From Conidiobolus incongruus B7586 (lineage: Eukaryota > Entomophthoromycota > Entomophthoromycetes > Entomophthorales > Conidiobolaceae): a stretch of 24,334 nucleotides of DNA. The notes beneath the pieces are model-generated. The model made no database searches and was not told the origin of the DNA. It saw nothing but the letters and a program-made list of their open reading frames with translations. Position numbers and translations under genes: made by a program. This document shows positions 1 to 9,512 of this stretch, piece by piece. How positions within the stretch are numbered: the stretch's first letter is position 1; every line of letters starts with the position of its first letter. Where the stretch lies: positions 1 to 24,334 of the forward strand of contig JNEM01016408.1 of assembly GCA_000697335.1 (NCBI GenBank). The letters are read 5' to 3'.

Positions 1-2639
1 TATTAGATATTTCAAATCATTAATAACTATAAAATAATAAATTAAGATTTAAATTTAAAAATATAAAAATTTTTAATATTTAATATTATAAAGAATTATA
101 ATTAATATACTTTAATTATATAAATTAATAATTAGTATTTTTAATTAAATTTTATTAATTTCCTAATTTATTAATGAAATACGCAATATAAAACATTTAT
201 TACTTAAAAATTTTCTGTTTTATGTTATACTTAGTCAAATATACTTAGGTTAATATATATTGGATAATAATAATAATGAATAAATATGGAAATTATTCAG
301 TTTTTTAATTTAATGATATAATTTGACTATGTATAAAAAATATTTGTAAGTTACAAAGAGTTCATATTACCTTATTATAATCTTTACTAATCTATTTTAC
401 TAAATATATTTTTAATTACAATATATCATTACTATATTTGATCCACTGATTTCATTATCTATTATATTATCCTTTAATCCTAATAATTTAGTTGAAAATA
501 CTCAGCATTGGACTGTTGCTACAGTTGGATAGTTCTATACTTATTATTCTAATACAAACATTGAAATTCGCTCTTGATACTGTGTGTTATTAATATTTAA
601 TTATGATTTACTTTGTTATTAAAAATGTCAACTTAGCAGCTGAATTTTGTGGTTAATTTTCAAATGATAAAAAACAGTAGTAAATATATTTAATATTCAT
701 TATAGATATAGAGATAATAATTAGATAATATTGGATGTAATCATTATATTTAAAATAATTTGCAATTTTATAGTATATTTTATATACTTTGAATTTTATT
801 GCATAACCAATTGAAATTTTTCCAAATTTTGTGAGACTAAATATAAATATTATAATTATTATGATATTAAGATTGAATAGAGAGTTAATATTGGCAGCTT
901 TGAAGAGTACTAAATAATATATATATATATATATCAAACTATTTTGACGGTTAGTTGATAATCAATGCATTAACTCAAATATATTTATACACTCGACTCT
1001 CCTTTGCTAATTAAATATTAATGATTTATTTCTGAATTGAATATTTTAATAATTGATTGTTAAGTGGTAATAAATATATATTTTTACTGGAGGATTTTTC
1101 CTTAATCAATTAAATATAATGTATAAAAATATACTAAATATGATTCAAAAATTTCTAAATTTTAAAAACATTAATGGCCTTAATATCAATTATGATTATT
1201 ATTATATAAGTATCAAATATTTTGAAAATCATTATTTTCTTATTGATAACAGTATTGAAATTTTATTAATCTGGAGTATTTTTTAAAAAAAATTGAGTTA
1301 ATCAATTGATAAAGAAATATGAAAAATACTTTGACTAGAATAATTGATCATATTTAATAGATAAAACCGAAATTACTCTTATTAGCATGTTAAAGTAACT
1401 ATAAATTAAGATTGAATCCATTTAGCAATATAAATTCATTTCGAGTGTTTGAGCCTATAATACCTTAAATATCTTGCAAGTTTAACACAATTTATAATCA
1501 ATGTTTATTTTGGTAGTGTTGATTAACAAATGAGCTCAAAAATATGGTTAATATAAGATCAGTAATCTGATATACTTGCCGTATTCGTATGTTGAAATCC
1601 ACTGATTATTAAGTTGAATAATATAATAGTATTTATATTATTTTTCAATATATTGGCTGATTTGAATCAAAATTACAAAATATAAATTAATAAACTAACA
1701 TTTCAGTTAATTAAAATATTTTAAATTATGGATTTAAGAGTATTACATTTATATTAATAAAATATGAATAAAAAATAAAAAGCTCAAGTATATTAAGATT
1801 TTTATAAAACTAACAATGATGCATAAAAAACCTAAACTTGATTTAGTAATTAAATATATTTAAAAATTTGTTTAAAATAAGCATAATACCATAGATTCGT
1901 GCCTCATTTTTAATTAATCAGTAGGGGTATATTTATATACTTTAAACTCCTCATTTCCATATGATTTTTATAAAGTTTATGATATTATTAAAAGTGATAA
2001 ACTAATCTTGTATTGAATTTTGTTACTATTATTTTTGAAAGTGAGATCGGTATAATAATTTACAAAATATAAAATGACTTTGGAAAGATAAACCTCTATT
2101 AAGATAATTCAAATAGAGTTAATTCTTAAGGGCATTTGTCTTAAAGCAATTGTTATAATGTACATAATACTTTCCCCCAATACATTAACACTAAAATCAA
2201 ATATAATTGTTTTCGGATTTAGTCAACCATTCTAAGTTTTTAGCATATCAATACATCAAAGATCAGCTTAATTAATCAAGGTAAAAAGAAATCGCCAACA
2301 TACATAAAAAAAATAAGTAAGTCAGATTTATTATAATCTGTCAAGTTTAATAAAAAAATTATAATTAATTCATTTTACACTGGCATCCCAATAATCAAAA
2401 ATATATCAGATTACTCAATTCCATTAACAAAATATTAACTTTTAATATAAGTTGATTTTTGAATATTGACTAAATATTTGTTAATTTTGAAAATCAAAAA
2501 ATACTCAAAAATAAATTTTAATAAATAAAAAAATAATTGGGGTAAATGGGTATGATGGGGTATTCAAAATAATACTTTCAATTTTAATTTGGTATTAATA
2601 TATCAAACTTTTATTATAGAATATATAAATATTTATATT
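1..2639. other. AT-rich gene-free stretch
   Basis: This stretch is roughly 80% or more A+T with dense stop codons in all six frames. I see no convincing gene, tRNA or long repeat. It holds an (AT)9 microsatellite at 917-934 and an isolated CCCCCAAT motif at 2174-2181. A 94-codon minus-strand frame at 653-937 is made almost only of Ile/Tyr/Lys/Asn/Phe codons and is the kind of open frame expected by chance in such DNA. Confidence 0.7.
917..934. repeat. (AT)9 microsatellite
   Basis: Nine uninterrupted AT units. This is a simple repeat in an AT desert with no sign of a function. Confidence 0.9.
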
Positions 2640-3200
2640 AATCAATAGCTTATTCACAATGGCAATTTATCAAATTTATCAAATTTCATTAGGTTTGAAA
2701 ATTTTGATGCTTCCCAAACAGTTGATGAAATCATTGACTTATTGAGAAGTTACTCAAAATCTATTGATTCCAAGCTAAAAACTCTATAGTTATGTCGAAA
2801 ATCACTTGTAAATCTATTCAAGTCATTATCATAAACAACTGATACCCTCATCTTCACTTCATTCCATTGAATATTAACAACCCCATATCTTTAATATAAC
2901 CAAAAGTACTTGTCAGGTCACAAAATAGACTAAATATCGGTCTCCAATAACAAACGAAGTAAGGAAATGATCCAACTATAGTGGGCAGATGAAGATAATC
3001 CCTAATTTAACTAATCCAGCCCCAGCAGAGATCTATTTAGGAAAAAATTAATTTCCAAGGTGTCTAACTCGGTCGCTAACAGATTTCCAAAATTAGTCAG
3101 GATAGTTCTTTGGATTAATAGTACTGAAAATGTCAAAGATCTACCCGATACCTCCACACCATGAATTGATTACGTGCTCATTCTTTGATTTGTATACTTT
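2640..3200 (+). other. GC-richer patch, possible worn coding relic
   Basis: Base composition rises well above the flanks here and short plus-strand frames read like protein. One runs about 44 codons to the stop at 2788-2790 and includes the stretch NFDASQTVDEIIDLLRSY. A second, at about 3018-3164, includes LISKVSNSVANRFPKLVRIV and then VKDLPDTSTP. Each frame is short enough to occur by chance. No start codon, splice signals or family resemblance tie them together. A decayed gene or transposon fragment is the simplest guess; unrelated low-AT spacer is the alternative. Confidence 0.25.
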
Positions 3201-3387
3201 GGAATTAAGTTCTCATTATCAATTAGTACATATCAATAACAGTAAAATAACAAATTAAAAAAATATGACTAAGTTGTGATTAATTAAATGTAAAATTTTT
3301 AATGAATGTAAAAAATGTTAAATTATTTAATTAGTATAAAATTAAAAGGAGAATTTTGGACGGTGGTAGTAATATTTACAGGGAGGT

Positions 3388-4404
3388 TTAAAGGAGACTG
3401 GGGCGACGCTTAGCGGAGGTCGAATCACCGGCTGCGTTCGGATCGTGATCATTGGTCGATGTCGTGGGCGCAAACACTGCAGGACGGGGACATGTGGCGG
3501 TTTCGAGTTCGAGCTCTGTTTCGAGCATTTGGTCCCAAGGATGAGATTGTGCTGACGTCGGAGATTGTGTGAGCTGTTGATCTGGTTGAGGCGATCCGAC
3601 TGTGGATTGTGATTGCGCTTGAGGTGGCGTATGCACTGAAGTCTCGGAAATAGGCGAAGCAGCGTTGGAGGCAGTGCGTCTAGGAGGTGGTGAAGACGAA
3701 AGCCTTCTCGTTTTGCCAGGAGAAGAAGGCGTGGATGAGTCGATGGGAGTTCTGGGACGCTTGGCCTTTTGTGAGCGACTGGACTGCTTCTTAGCAGCGG
3801 TCTGTAGAATTGATACCTTGATAGGGTAGTCTACAGTGTGGCCGAGTAAGCTGAATAGTTGTGAGCATTGTACAAATGAAGCATCTTGGAGAAGATGGGC
3901 TAAGAAGGTGCGCTTCTGATGCGAACACTTCCAGTAAGCCATGAACTGCTTAATAAATTTAGCTTGAGCTGTAAGGGGCCAGTGCTGTGTGAGTCTTTGA
4001 ACAAGATTGGCACGAGACACTTCCCATTGCTGAGGATTGGGACAAAGAGCACTAGGCGTGTCGGTCCCCCAATGTAGTGTAAGGTGTCTAAGGAGTGTTA
4101 CAACGCTTTCGACTTTCCAGCCGACGATAAGCCATTGAAGACCGTTAACAACTCTATCCATGGGATATTCATTGGCAATACGCTGCAAGTATACAGCTGT
4201 AACAAGGACATTCTCCTCGTTCTTTAGCCAGGTATAAAAAGAAGCTCCATATTGGGCGTCCATTTGCATGATACATTGCTGGACTTGGCGCCATGAATGA
4301 TCATTTGGGCAATATGCAAGCGAGCAACTGCAAGTTGAAGGAGGATCAAATTCAATGTTAGAAGATTCAATTGTTGTAGGAGGGAATCTGGGAAAAGGTT
4401 TCAT
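3388..4404 (-). CDS. orphan helical-repeat protein with S/T-P-rich tail (338 aa)
   Basis: I do not recognise the family. The frame is open for 338 codons from an ATG to TAA, intronless, and far richer in G+C than its flanks, so it is very probably a real gene. Residues 24-32 carry a Cys cluster (CSCSLAYC). Residues 36-200 look all-helical and rich in Trp, and contain two similar units of about 40 residues: 70-108 and 132-171 share QR, a central P and a WK pair at matching spacing. Residues 204-285 are a low-complexity basic, Ser/Pro-rich tail with a likely nuclear signal (KAKRPRTP, 213-220; KTRR, 231-234) and at least seven S/T-P sites, three of them S-[S/T]-P (224-226, 227-229, 237-239). The end is acidic, then polar. 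A nuclear, CDK-type-phosphorylated scaffold is an inference only. The TATA and CT-rich block upstream support this start. Confidence 0.85.
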   Translation of the reverse strand: MKPFPRFPPTTIESSNIEFDPPSTCSCSLAYCPNDHSWRQVQQCIMQMDAQYGASFYTWLKNEENVLVTAVYLQRIANEYPMDRVVNGLQWLIVGWKVESVVTLLRHLTLHWGTDTPSALCPNPQQWEVSRANLVQRLTQHWPLTAQAKFIKQFMAYWKCSHQKRTFLAHLLQDASFVQCSQLFSLLGHTVDYPIKVSILQTAAKKQSSRSQKAKRPRTPIDSSTPSSPGKTRRLSSSPPPRRTASNAASPISETSVHTPPQAQSQSTVGSPQPDQQLTQSPTSAQSHPWDQMLETELELETATCPRPAVFAPTTSTNDHDPNAAGDSTSAKRRPSLL

Positions 4405-4484
4405 AGTAAATTATATTAAATAATAAAAAACCCAATACTATACTATAATCTAAAGAAGGATTTTCTACTATTAACTACAAAAAT

Positions 4485-4580
4485 CTAAGATCAGAGAGAT
4501 GTAGTGAAAGACCCAATAAACAAGTAAAGGAAAAGGAGGTCAATAGGGAAAGAATGAAGACAAGGGAAGTATATATAAAA
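4485..4580 (-). promoter_or_regulatory. TATA plus CT-rich promoter of the 338-aa gene
   Basis: Read on the minus strand, a TATATA run (4570-4576) lies about 165 bases before the start codon at 4404. It is followed by about 80 bases that are almost all pyrimidine with short T and CCT runs. TATA followed by a CT-rich block and then the start site is a common layout of well-expressed fungal genes. The exact transcription start cannot be read from sequence. Confidence 0.45.
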
Positions 4581-4843
4581 AAAAGAAGAATAGCACAAAC
4601 AATTGAGTAGTAGTTAAATTAAGTTATCGTGCAAGATGGCAAACAAGCTTAATGTGGTACACAGAATTAATAGAGGATACACCAGATAATATAATTGATA
4701 AAAAAATAGCCCAACAATGTTTGATTAATAGTTATATCACTTGAGATATAATCGCCGTAAATCCCTATTTACTAGGTTGAAAAAATAAAGGAGTGATCAA
4801 GGAAGGCGTTAAAAAAAGAACTCTCTCTAGTCCAATAATTCCA

Positions 4844-5074
4844 TCAGTTGGAATGTTCATGGATTGAAGGGCTATTTATATCATCAGCATTGGAGGGTTC
4901 AGGAGGTAACCAGGAGGTGATGCAAACACTTCCACCCAACTCCCCACACTCTACCTTGAATTGAATTAAGGTCATTCCCCCTCTACTGCCATAACCCCCA
5001 ATGGTACCACCCATTCCTCCCTCCAATTGGTTTATTCCTAAATTCCGCTTTATTGAGCTCCAGTCAATTTTCAT
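4844..5074 (-). CDS. small glycine-rich ORF (76 aa), doubtful
   Basis: An ATG-started frame of 76 codons with a Gly/Met-rich centre (residues 19-34) and an acidic polar end. No family is recognised. It lies in the GC-richer 4.8-6.5 kb stretch and reads toward the 338-aa gene. The opposite strand is also open here for about 43 codons, so composition alone may explain it. It could be a small gene, an exon of something larger, or noise. Confidence 0.2.
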   Translation of the reverse strand: MKIDWSSIKRNLGINQLEGGMGGTIGGYGSRGGMTLIQFKVECGELGGSVCITSWLPPEPSNADDINSPSIHEHSN

Positions 5075-5194
5075 GTTCTCTCAGATAAGACCCTAGCGGA
5101 GAATTGAACGCATCAAAAATTGGGTGAAATAAAGACAGATAAAAATTGATTTTTGCATGGGTGCTTAAGAGTGGAAGAAGCTATAATCCATCAG

Positions 5195-5684
5195 TTTACC
5201 TCAAATTAACTTTTGCATCAATTCTATTAAATTGGAATGGTACGATGATGTCAATCACCCCAACGTATTTTTGTTTGCGAGCTCCCATTCATTAAGCAAT
5301 CTTAACTCAAGCTAAAACGAATCCATACGCCATCCATAAGATTGTTAGTTGCACAAATATCAACAAAACTTGAAAACGAATCCAACCGAATTGAGGAGCG
5401 AATTATATGGGAGAAAAGATGAATTCCCTGAATTCCTGAAATCCATATCATCTCCTTATAAGGCGAATCCTCTCGATATTTCCAGCGTATTTCGAGATCC
5501 TCAGGATATTTACCATGACTTAAACACCTTCGCATACTACTTGACTGAAATGCGACAGACACCATGCCAGTGTGAATCGATTGGGGAACAGTCAGTGATT
5601 CATTGCATTTCCACTCTACTCCAATATAATTACAAGAGCTATTATCAGACAAGCTCTGTCAAGACAAGGACTGAAATATGTTAA
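5195..5684 (+). CDS. two coding-like exons of an unidentified gene, partial
   Basis: Plus-strand bases 5195-5264 and 5349-5684 join in one frame across a plausible 84-base GT-AG intron (5265-5348; donor GTATTT, TTAACT and GCTAAA branch candidates, acceptor TTGTTAG). The joined reading passes through KLEWYDDVNHPN, then LHKYQQNLKTNPTELRSEL, and continues into DEFPEFLKSI and RDPQDIYHDLNTFAYYL, which looks like ordinary protein. Acceptor-like ATCAG ends at 5194, so an earlier exon would be needed; I could not find a convincing one or a start codon. Toward the 3' end at least two other frames become coding-like, so either more introns follow or the gene is decaying. A Cys/His group (PCQC, then HC) is visible but too irregular to name a family. 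The minus-strand frame at 5302-5652 starts with TTG and is judged a shadow. Confidence 0.35.
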
Positions 5685-6480
5685 AAATATCTTGCAACAT
5701 ATCCACAATCTCTCTTACCCCAACGAGATAGTTATTCACATGCGCTCCGTTATGATTTGATCACACTTTCTTTCGAAACATCTTCTAACGCGAATTTTAT
5801 AATATATCCAATTCAAGCTATATCGGAACACCACTAGCTATAATGGAAATTTTTGTTCTATTTTTGGCTACTGTGGACTGTGATTATATCGATTACTACT
5901 TCCGACAGTCGATGGAATTGATATAATGACAATGATTACAACACAAGTTGAGCAACAACTATAATTATTTCGAATATCATAATTGGCGAAAAATGGCAAA
6001 ACTCCCATACTTTTCAAACCCCCCTCCTATGACTTCATTACATGATATCCCCGCAACAAATCCAGGGGCAATTCATGCGGTACACAGCATTCTGGAGACC
6101 ATTATCAACCAAATAGATCATCCATCCAACCCTGTCTTTCGGGTCCACTCTCCAATCCTTTCGCTAATCTCCGTTATGTACAATTATCGTGCGATAATAA
6201 TTACATTAACAATTAATTGTCAATTAATTTACTTGAATTCTGCACAAAATTCCATCAATCCATGATTGTTAAGCAATTCCAACAATCACTTTTCCCATAT
6301 CATGTGACTCTCCTTCCCTCCCATTGGTTCGGAAAATCCTCCTTTAATTAATCTTTCTCTAATTTATTATATTAACAAAGATTTATTTCAGAAAACCCTC
6401 AATTCAAAACTCTCTCAATTAAAAACGCGGAATTTTCACCAATTTGGTAATATTCTGTACTCCCTCTAAACTCCCTACCA
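5685..6480 (+). other. continuation of coding-like stretch, unresolved
   Basis: Several plus-strand frames still read like protein: about 5686-5835 (includes YDLITLSFETSSNANFIIYP), 5792-5929 (includes SSYIGTPLAIMEIFVLFLAT), and from an ATG near 5994 (MAKLPYFSNPPPMTSLHDIP) to 6265. A good acceptor-like TTTATTTCAG ends at 6391, and an inverted CCAAT box lies at 6323-6327. I could not join these into one credible gene model. The stretch is either the 3' part of an intron-rich gene, two neighbouring genes, or a broken one. Nothing identifies a family. Confidence 0.3.
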
Positions 6481-6690
6481 GAGTAATATTATATCCCCTT
6501 CAACAAGTATCCAAGTTTGCAGCTTTGTTAACTCAGTGGCAAGATTTGAAAATCTTGAAATTTTGAGGATAAAGAGTATAGGGGGATATCGCATATATTG
6601 ACATTAAACCATTATCCTCCTCACAATACCCTAACATCACATCGACGCAAACTCAAAGTCACAAGTACGTTTGTAGTTTCAGGGATTTTA

Positions 6691-7035
6691 ATGGACAGCA
6701 TTAATGAACTAACACCTAATGTCAACAAAAGTTCCCAACAACTAATTCAAGCTTCCAAAATGTTAATCTAGGTAATTCAGTAGTGTAAAATTAATCAATT
6801 TAGTGCTAATGGGATGTGGGGCAACAAACAATTTAACGCTCTGGACGAGATTTTGATCTCTTTAATCACTCTCAGAACCCTTAAAAATACTCAGTATATT
6901 GAAACTAACCCTTAACTAGTAATCTCAACCTTATGAATTAAGCTAAATATCATTAGATTCAATTTTCTATTAAGGGTCATCTCTGAGGGGCTGATCAAGG
7001 TATTTAGCAGGGAGAACAGGATAAAAATTTGGTAA
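6691..7035 (+). CDS. possible three-exon gene for a small helical protein (79 aa)
   Basis: The model has exons 6691-6761, 6804-6893 and 6957-7035, with introns of 42 and 63 bases. The ATG has a good AATGG context. Intron 1 ends with TTAATCAATTTAG, very like the intron ends of the bZIP gene. Intron 2 has donor GTATAT, a CTAAC/CTAAAT branch and acceptor CATTAG. All junctions keep frame and the product is plausibly all-helical: an N-terminal polar helix (SSQQLIQASK), a central LDEILISLITLRTLKN and a final VISEGLIKVFSRENRIK. A second acceptor 21 bases further on (after CTATTAAG) would also keep frame. Weak points are the intron 1 donor GTTAAT, which is poor, and the fact that no family is recognised. 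The gene would converge on the Polo-box gene. Confidence 0.33.
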
Positions 7036-7746
7036 CTTTATAAACTTTATATTGTGTTTGGTCTAGAAGTTAAAATAATATTAAGGGGACTCTATTTCAG
7101 ATCATTAAGAAAATAAGGGTAAAAGTTTTTTTAATGTATCAATTTAAAACCATTAAATATATAGTAAAAATTGGGAGAAGGGAATAAAATAATTAAGATC
7201 CTCAATATATGAGTGGATTTTTAAAGTTCGAAAATTAATTGATAATTGTTTAAATATCCATTTTTTGGATATATTGTCATCCGATTATATTCGTGATCTT
7301 TAGATATATTGTTTGATCATTTGAAATTGATTGATCATTCGCTTAATTAATATATATCATTAAACTTTATAATATTTCAATTTATCATCAATATATATTT
7401 TATATTATAACTATTCAAATGATTAAATTATCCAACAAATTAACAAATTGTAAATCAAATATTTGTTCATTGATACGTACCCAAAATTGATTCACAAATA
7501 TATTCAAATTTATAAATTCTAATTGAAATCTGTTTAAATATTACTTGGGATTGATCATACTACAACCAATTAATGAAACTTTGTTAGTAAATTTCAAGGG
7601 ATTTTTTTTGTATTGTATGCTATCGCATTCATCAATAATTGTATTTGATGGTGATGATCCATTATGTTTCTGTTAAGGTTAATTTATTGGATAATTGTTT
7701 AAAAATTGCGATACTCATTACATCTAACATACATTCTGATTGATTC
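7036..7746. other. intergenic spacer
   Basis: AT-rich spacer between the candidate small gene and the 3' end of the Polo-box gene. No further feature is seen beyond short repeated words such as TGATCATT near 7314-7338. Confidence 0.6.
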
Positions 7747-8418
7747 CTATACTTTTTGAATCACATCCACAAAAATTTTTAATTTTTTCCAAAGTAAACT
7801 TTCACCTATTGTTAACGTATTATGATTATTCAATCGCCACATGAGTGCATTCGTGCCATCTACAGCGAACACTTGAGTGCAATCTTTGGATATCAGCCAT
7901 TTGATATGATCTCTACAGTTCCATTGTAGCCATCCATTGGTCAAAAGGAATATAAATCCGCAGTCAGATATTATAAATTTTTTAACAATTATAAAATCCT
8001 CACAACAATTTGATTTCATAGGATAACGCTTAAAATTCCCAATAAAGAAATTTCTAAAAATTTGATTAACTCTAAAATATTTAATCAACGAAATAGGACA
8101 CTCATTCGCATCGAACACAGTATCCGAATATTTCGAATCTTTAGTTATCCTCCTGAGATAATGGCATCTTAGGGATTTTAAATAACTTATAAAATAATTA
8201 CCGTCTCTAAAATTTACGCAGAATTGGTTATTACTTAACTCGTAGCTGAATCCATACTTTTCATTTTGGTCGTTCCAATTTACTACAAAGATGGGTAATT
8301 CGTCTGGAGTTGATGTGGTTGGTTCAGTAGTAGCTAAAACTTCTAATTTGCTTAGATTTTGGTTAATGTTCTGTAGGATTGATGAAGAGCTGGGTAGTGT
8401 TATTATATTAGAAGTCAT
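7747..8418 (-). CDS. kinase-less Polo-box domain protein (223 aa)
   Basis: The whole protein corresponds to the C-terminal Polo-box domain of Polo-like kinases, which binds phosphorylated docking sites (S-pS/pT-P) and targets the kinase to spindle poles, kinetochores and the division site. Residues 12-29 resemble the Polo-cap helix. Residues 43-88 are box 1 (LPIF, then NWNDQNEKYGFSYELSNN), followed by LIKYFR (111-116) in the linker helix. Residues 143-196 are box 2 (LLTNGWLQWNCRDHIKWLI), and a last helix at 205-222 matches the family end. Trp48, His171 and Lys173 align with human PLK1 Trp414, His538 and Lys540, which clasp the phosphate. There is no kinase domain: an in-frame TGA lies shortly before the ATG, no acceptor is seen nearby, and the next 1.1 kb upstream lacks coding frames. 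The reading frame is intact and intronless. Naming is secure; role as adaptor or competitor of the full kinase is inferred. Confidence 0.9.
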   Translation of the reverse strand: MTSNIITLPSSSSILQNINQNLSKLEVLATTEPTTSTPDELPIFVVNWNDQNEKYGFSYELSNNQFCVNFRDGNYFISYLKSLRCHYLRRITKDSKYSDTVFDANECPISLIKYFRVNQIFRNFFIGNFKRYPMKSNCCEDFIIVKKFIISDCGFIFLLTNGWLQWNCRDHIKWLISKDCTQVFAVDGTNALMWRLNNHNTLTIGESLLWKKLKIFVDVIQKV

Positions 8419-9512
8419 GATTATTTTTAATGGTCATTAATAATTAATGATTGGAGTCAATAGGGGTGTTTATATGGTTTTTTATAAATTTATGGGACTT
8501 AATCACGAGATTTCAAATATTTGACCAATTAAATGTCCCAATGAAATTAGGTATAATTTCGTGTCAATAGAATCAACAAATAGCTTTTGTTTCATTTTTT
8601 TATTAATGATAGAATTATAAAAATTTGAAATTATTCAATTTATGATCAAAAATTTATTATTAATAAAATAACTTATAAAATGTTGGTTACATTCAAATCT
8701 TTTATAAATAATATTTTCACATAATGATTTTATAATTAAATCAACTTTTCCTATTTATAACTTAATATTCAATTACATTTTTATGTAGTAGTGTATTATG
8801 AATAATGTATCAATATCTATCTATGCAATGATTTCATTTTAATGCAAATTGACCTGATACCTCACTTAAATCATCCATCTAACTGTAAGGAGACAAATTC
8901 TTTAAATCTGAAAGAATTTGAACCAATCGACAGTTTGGATGACATTGAAAAGTAAATTTATTCAATATTGGGTTGATGGAATTGGCACAGTTATAAAGTG
9001 ACAAAGACCAATTCTATTGTGATTTGGAGATGGTGTAATTATAAAATAATAAAAATATAGTTAAAATGGTATAATAAGAGAGTTAAAAAGATTTTTAATA
9101 ATTGATTAATTTGCCAAGTTATAATCCAATAATCAAATATTAATTTAGTACATCATTTATTGAAATAAAACATTTAGGAATTCTAATAAGTTTATATTAA
9201 TTATCAAATAAAGAAATAATATTAATAAACTTCAAAAAAAATAATAAATTTGTAGATGTCAAAGACTCCGCTGAAGAGTCATAATATTTTTATTTTAAGA
9301 TTACTAATTCCAAAAGCTTAATAATCTTTTATAGAGTTAAAATCAAGTCACATCATTATGATCACTAGTTTGGAATTATCCAAATATATTAATATGACAA
9401 TTTTAACAATTACCGCTATAATCATTATCAAAATATTTTGCAGCTTACAAAATTTGAAACGAATATAACTCTCAATTATATATTATATCAAAACTTCAGT
9501 CAAAAAAATTAA
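8419..9512. other. intergenic spacer without kinase remnant
   Basis: AT-rich stretch between two minus-strand genes. All six frames are closed within short distances, and none of the protein kinase motifs (GxGxxG, HRD, DFG) could be seen in any of them. It should hold the Polo-box gene's promoter and the 3' end of the phosphodiesterase gene. Confidence 0.65.
8469..8475 (-). promoter_or_regulatory. TATA-like element of the Polo-box gene
   Basis: On the minus strand this reads ATATAAA, about 50 bases before the start codon, followed by CACCCC. In so AT-rich a sequence TATA words are frequent, so support is only positional. Confidence 0.3.

Noticed and set aside
653-937. 94-codon minus-strand open frame
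   Set aside because: Made of Ile/Tyr/Lys/Asn/Phe codons in AT-only DNA including the (AT)9 repeat. Such lengths arise by chance here.
2538-2562. G-rich run (GGGG, GGG, GGGG) as a possible G-quadruplex
   Set aside because: Only three G-runs of three or more. A fourth is missing.
5302-5652. 116-codon minus-strand open frame
   Set aside because: Begins with TTG and lies opposite a plus-strand reading that extends naturally across an intron. Judged a shadow.
6524-6575. tRNA-like fold (CTTTGTT/GATAAAG ends, CTCAGTGG A-box-like word, CAAGA...TCTTG hairpin)
   Set aside because: Only 52 bases, with no proper B box or T arm and wobble-rich closing pairs. It does not satisfy a nuclear tRNA gene.
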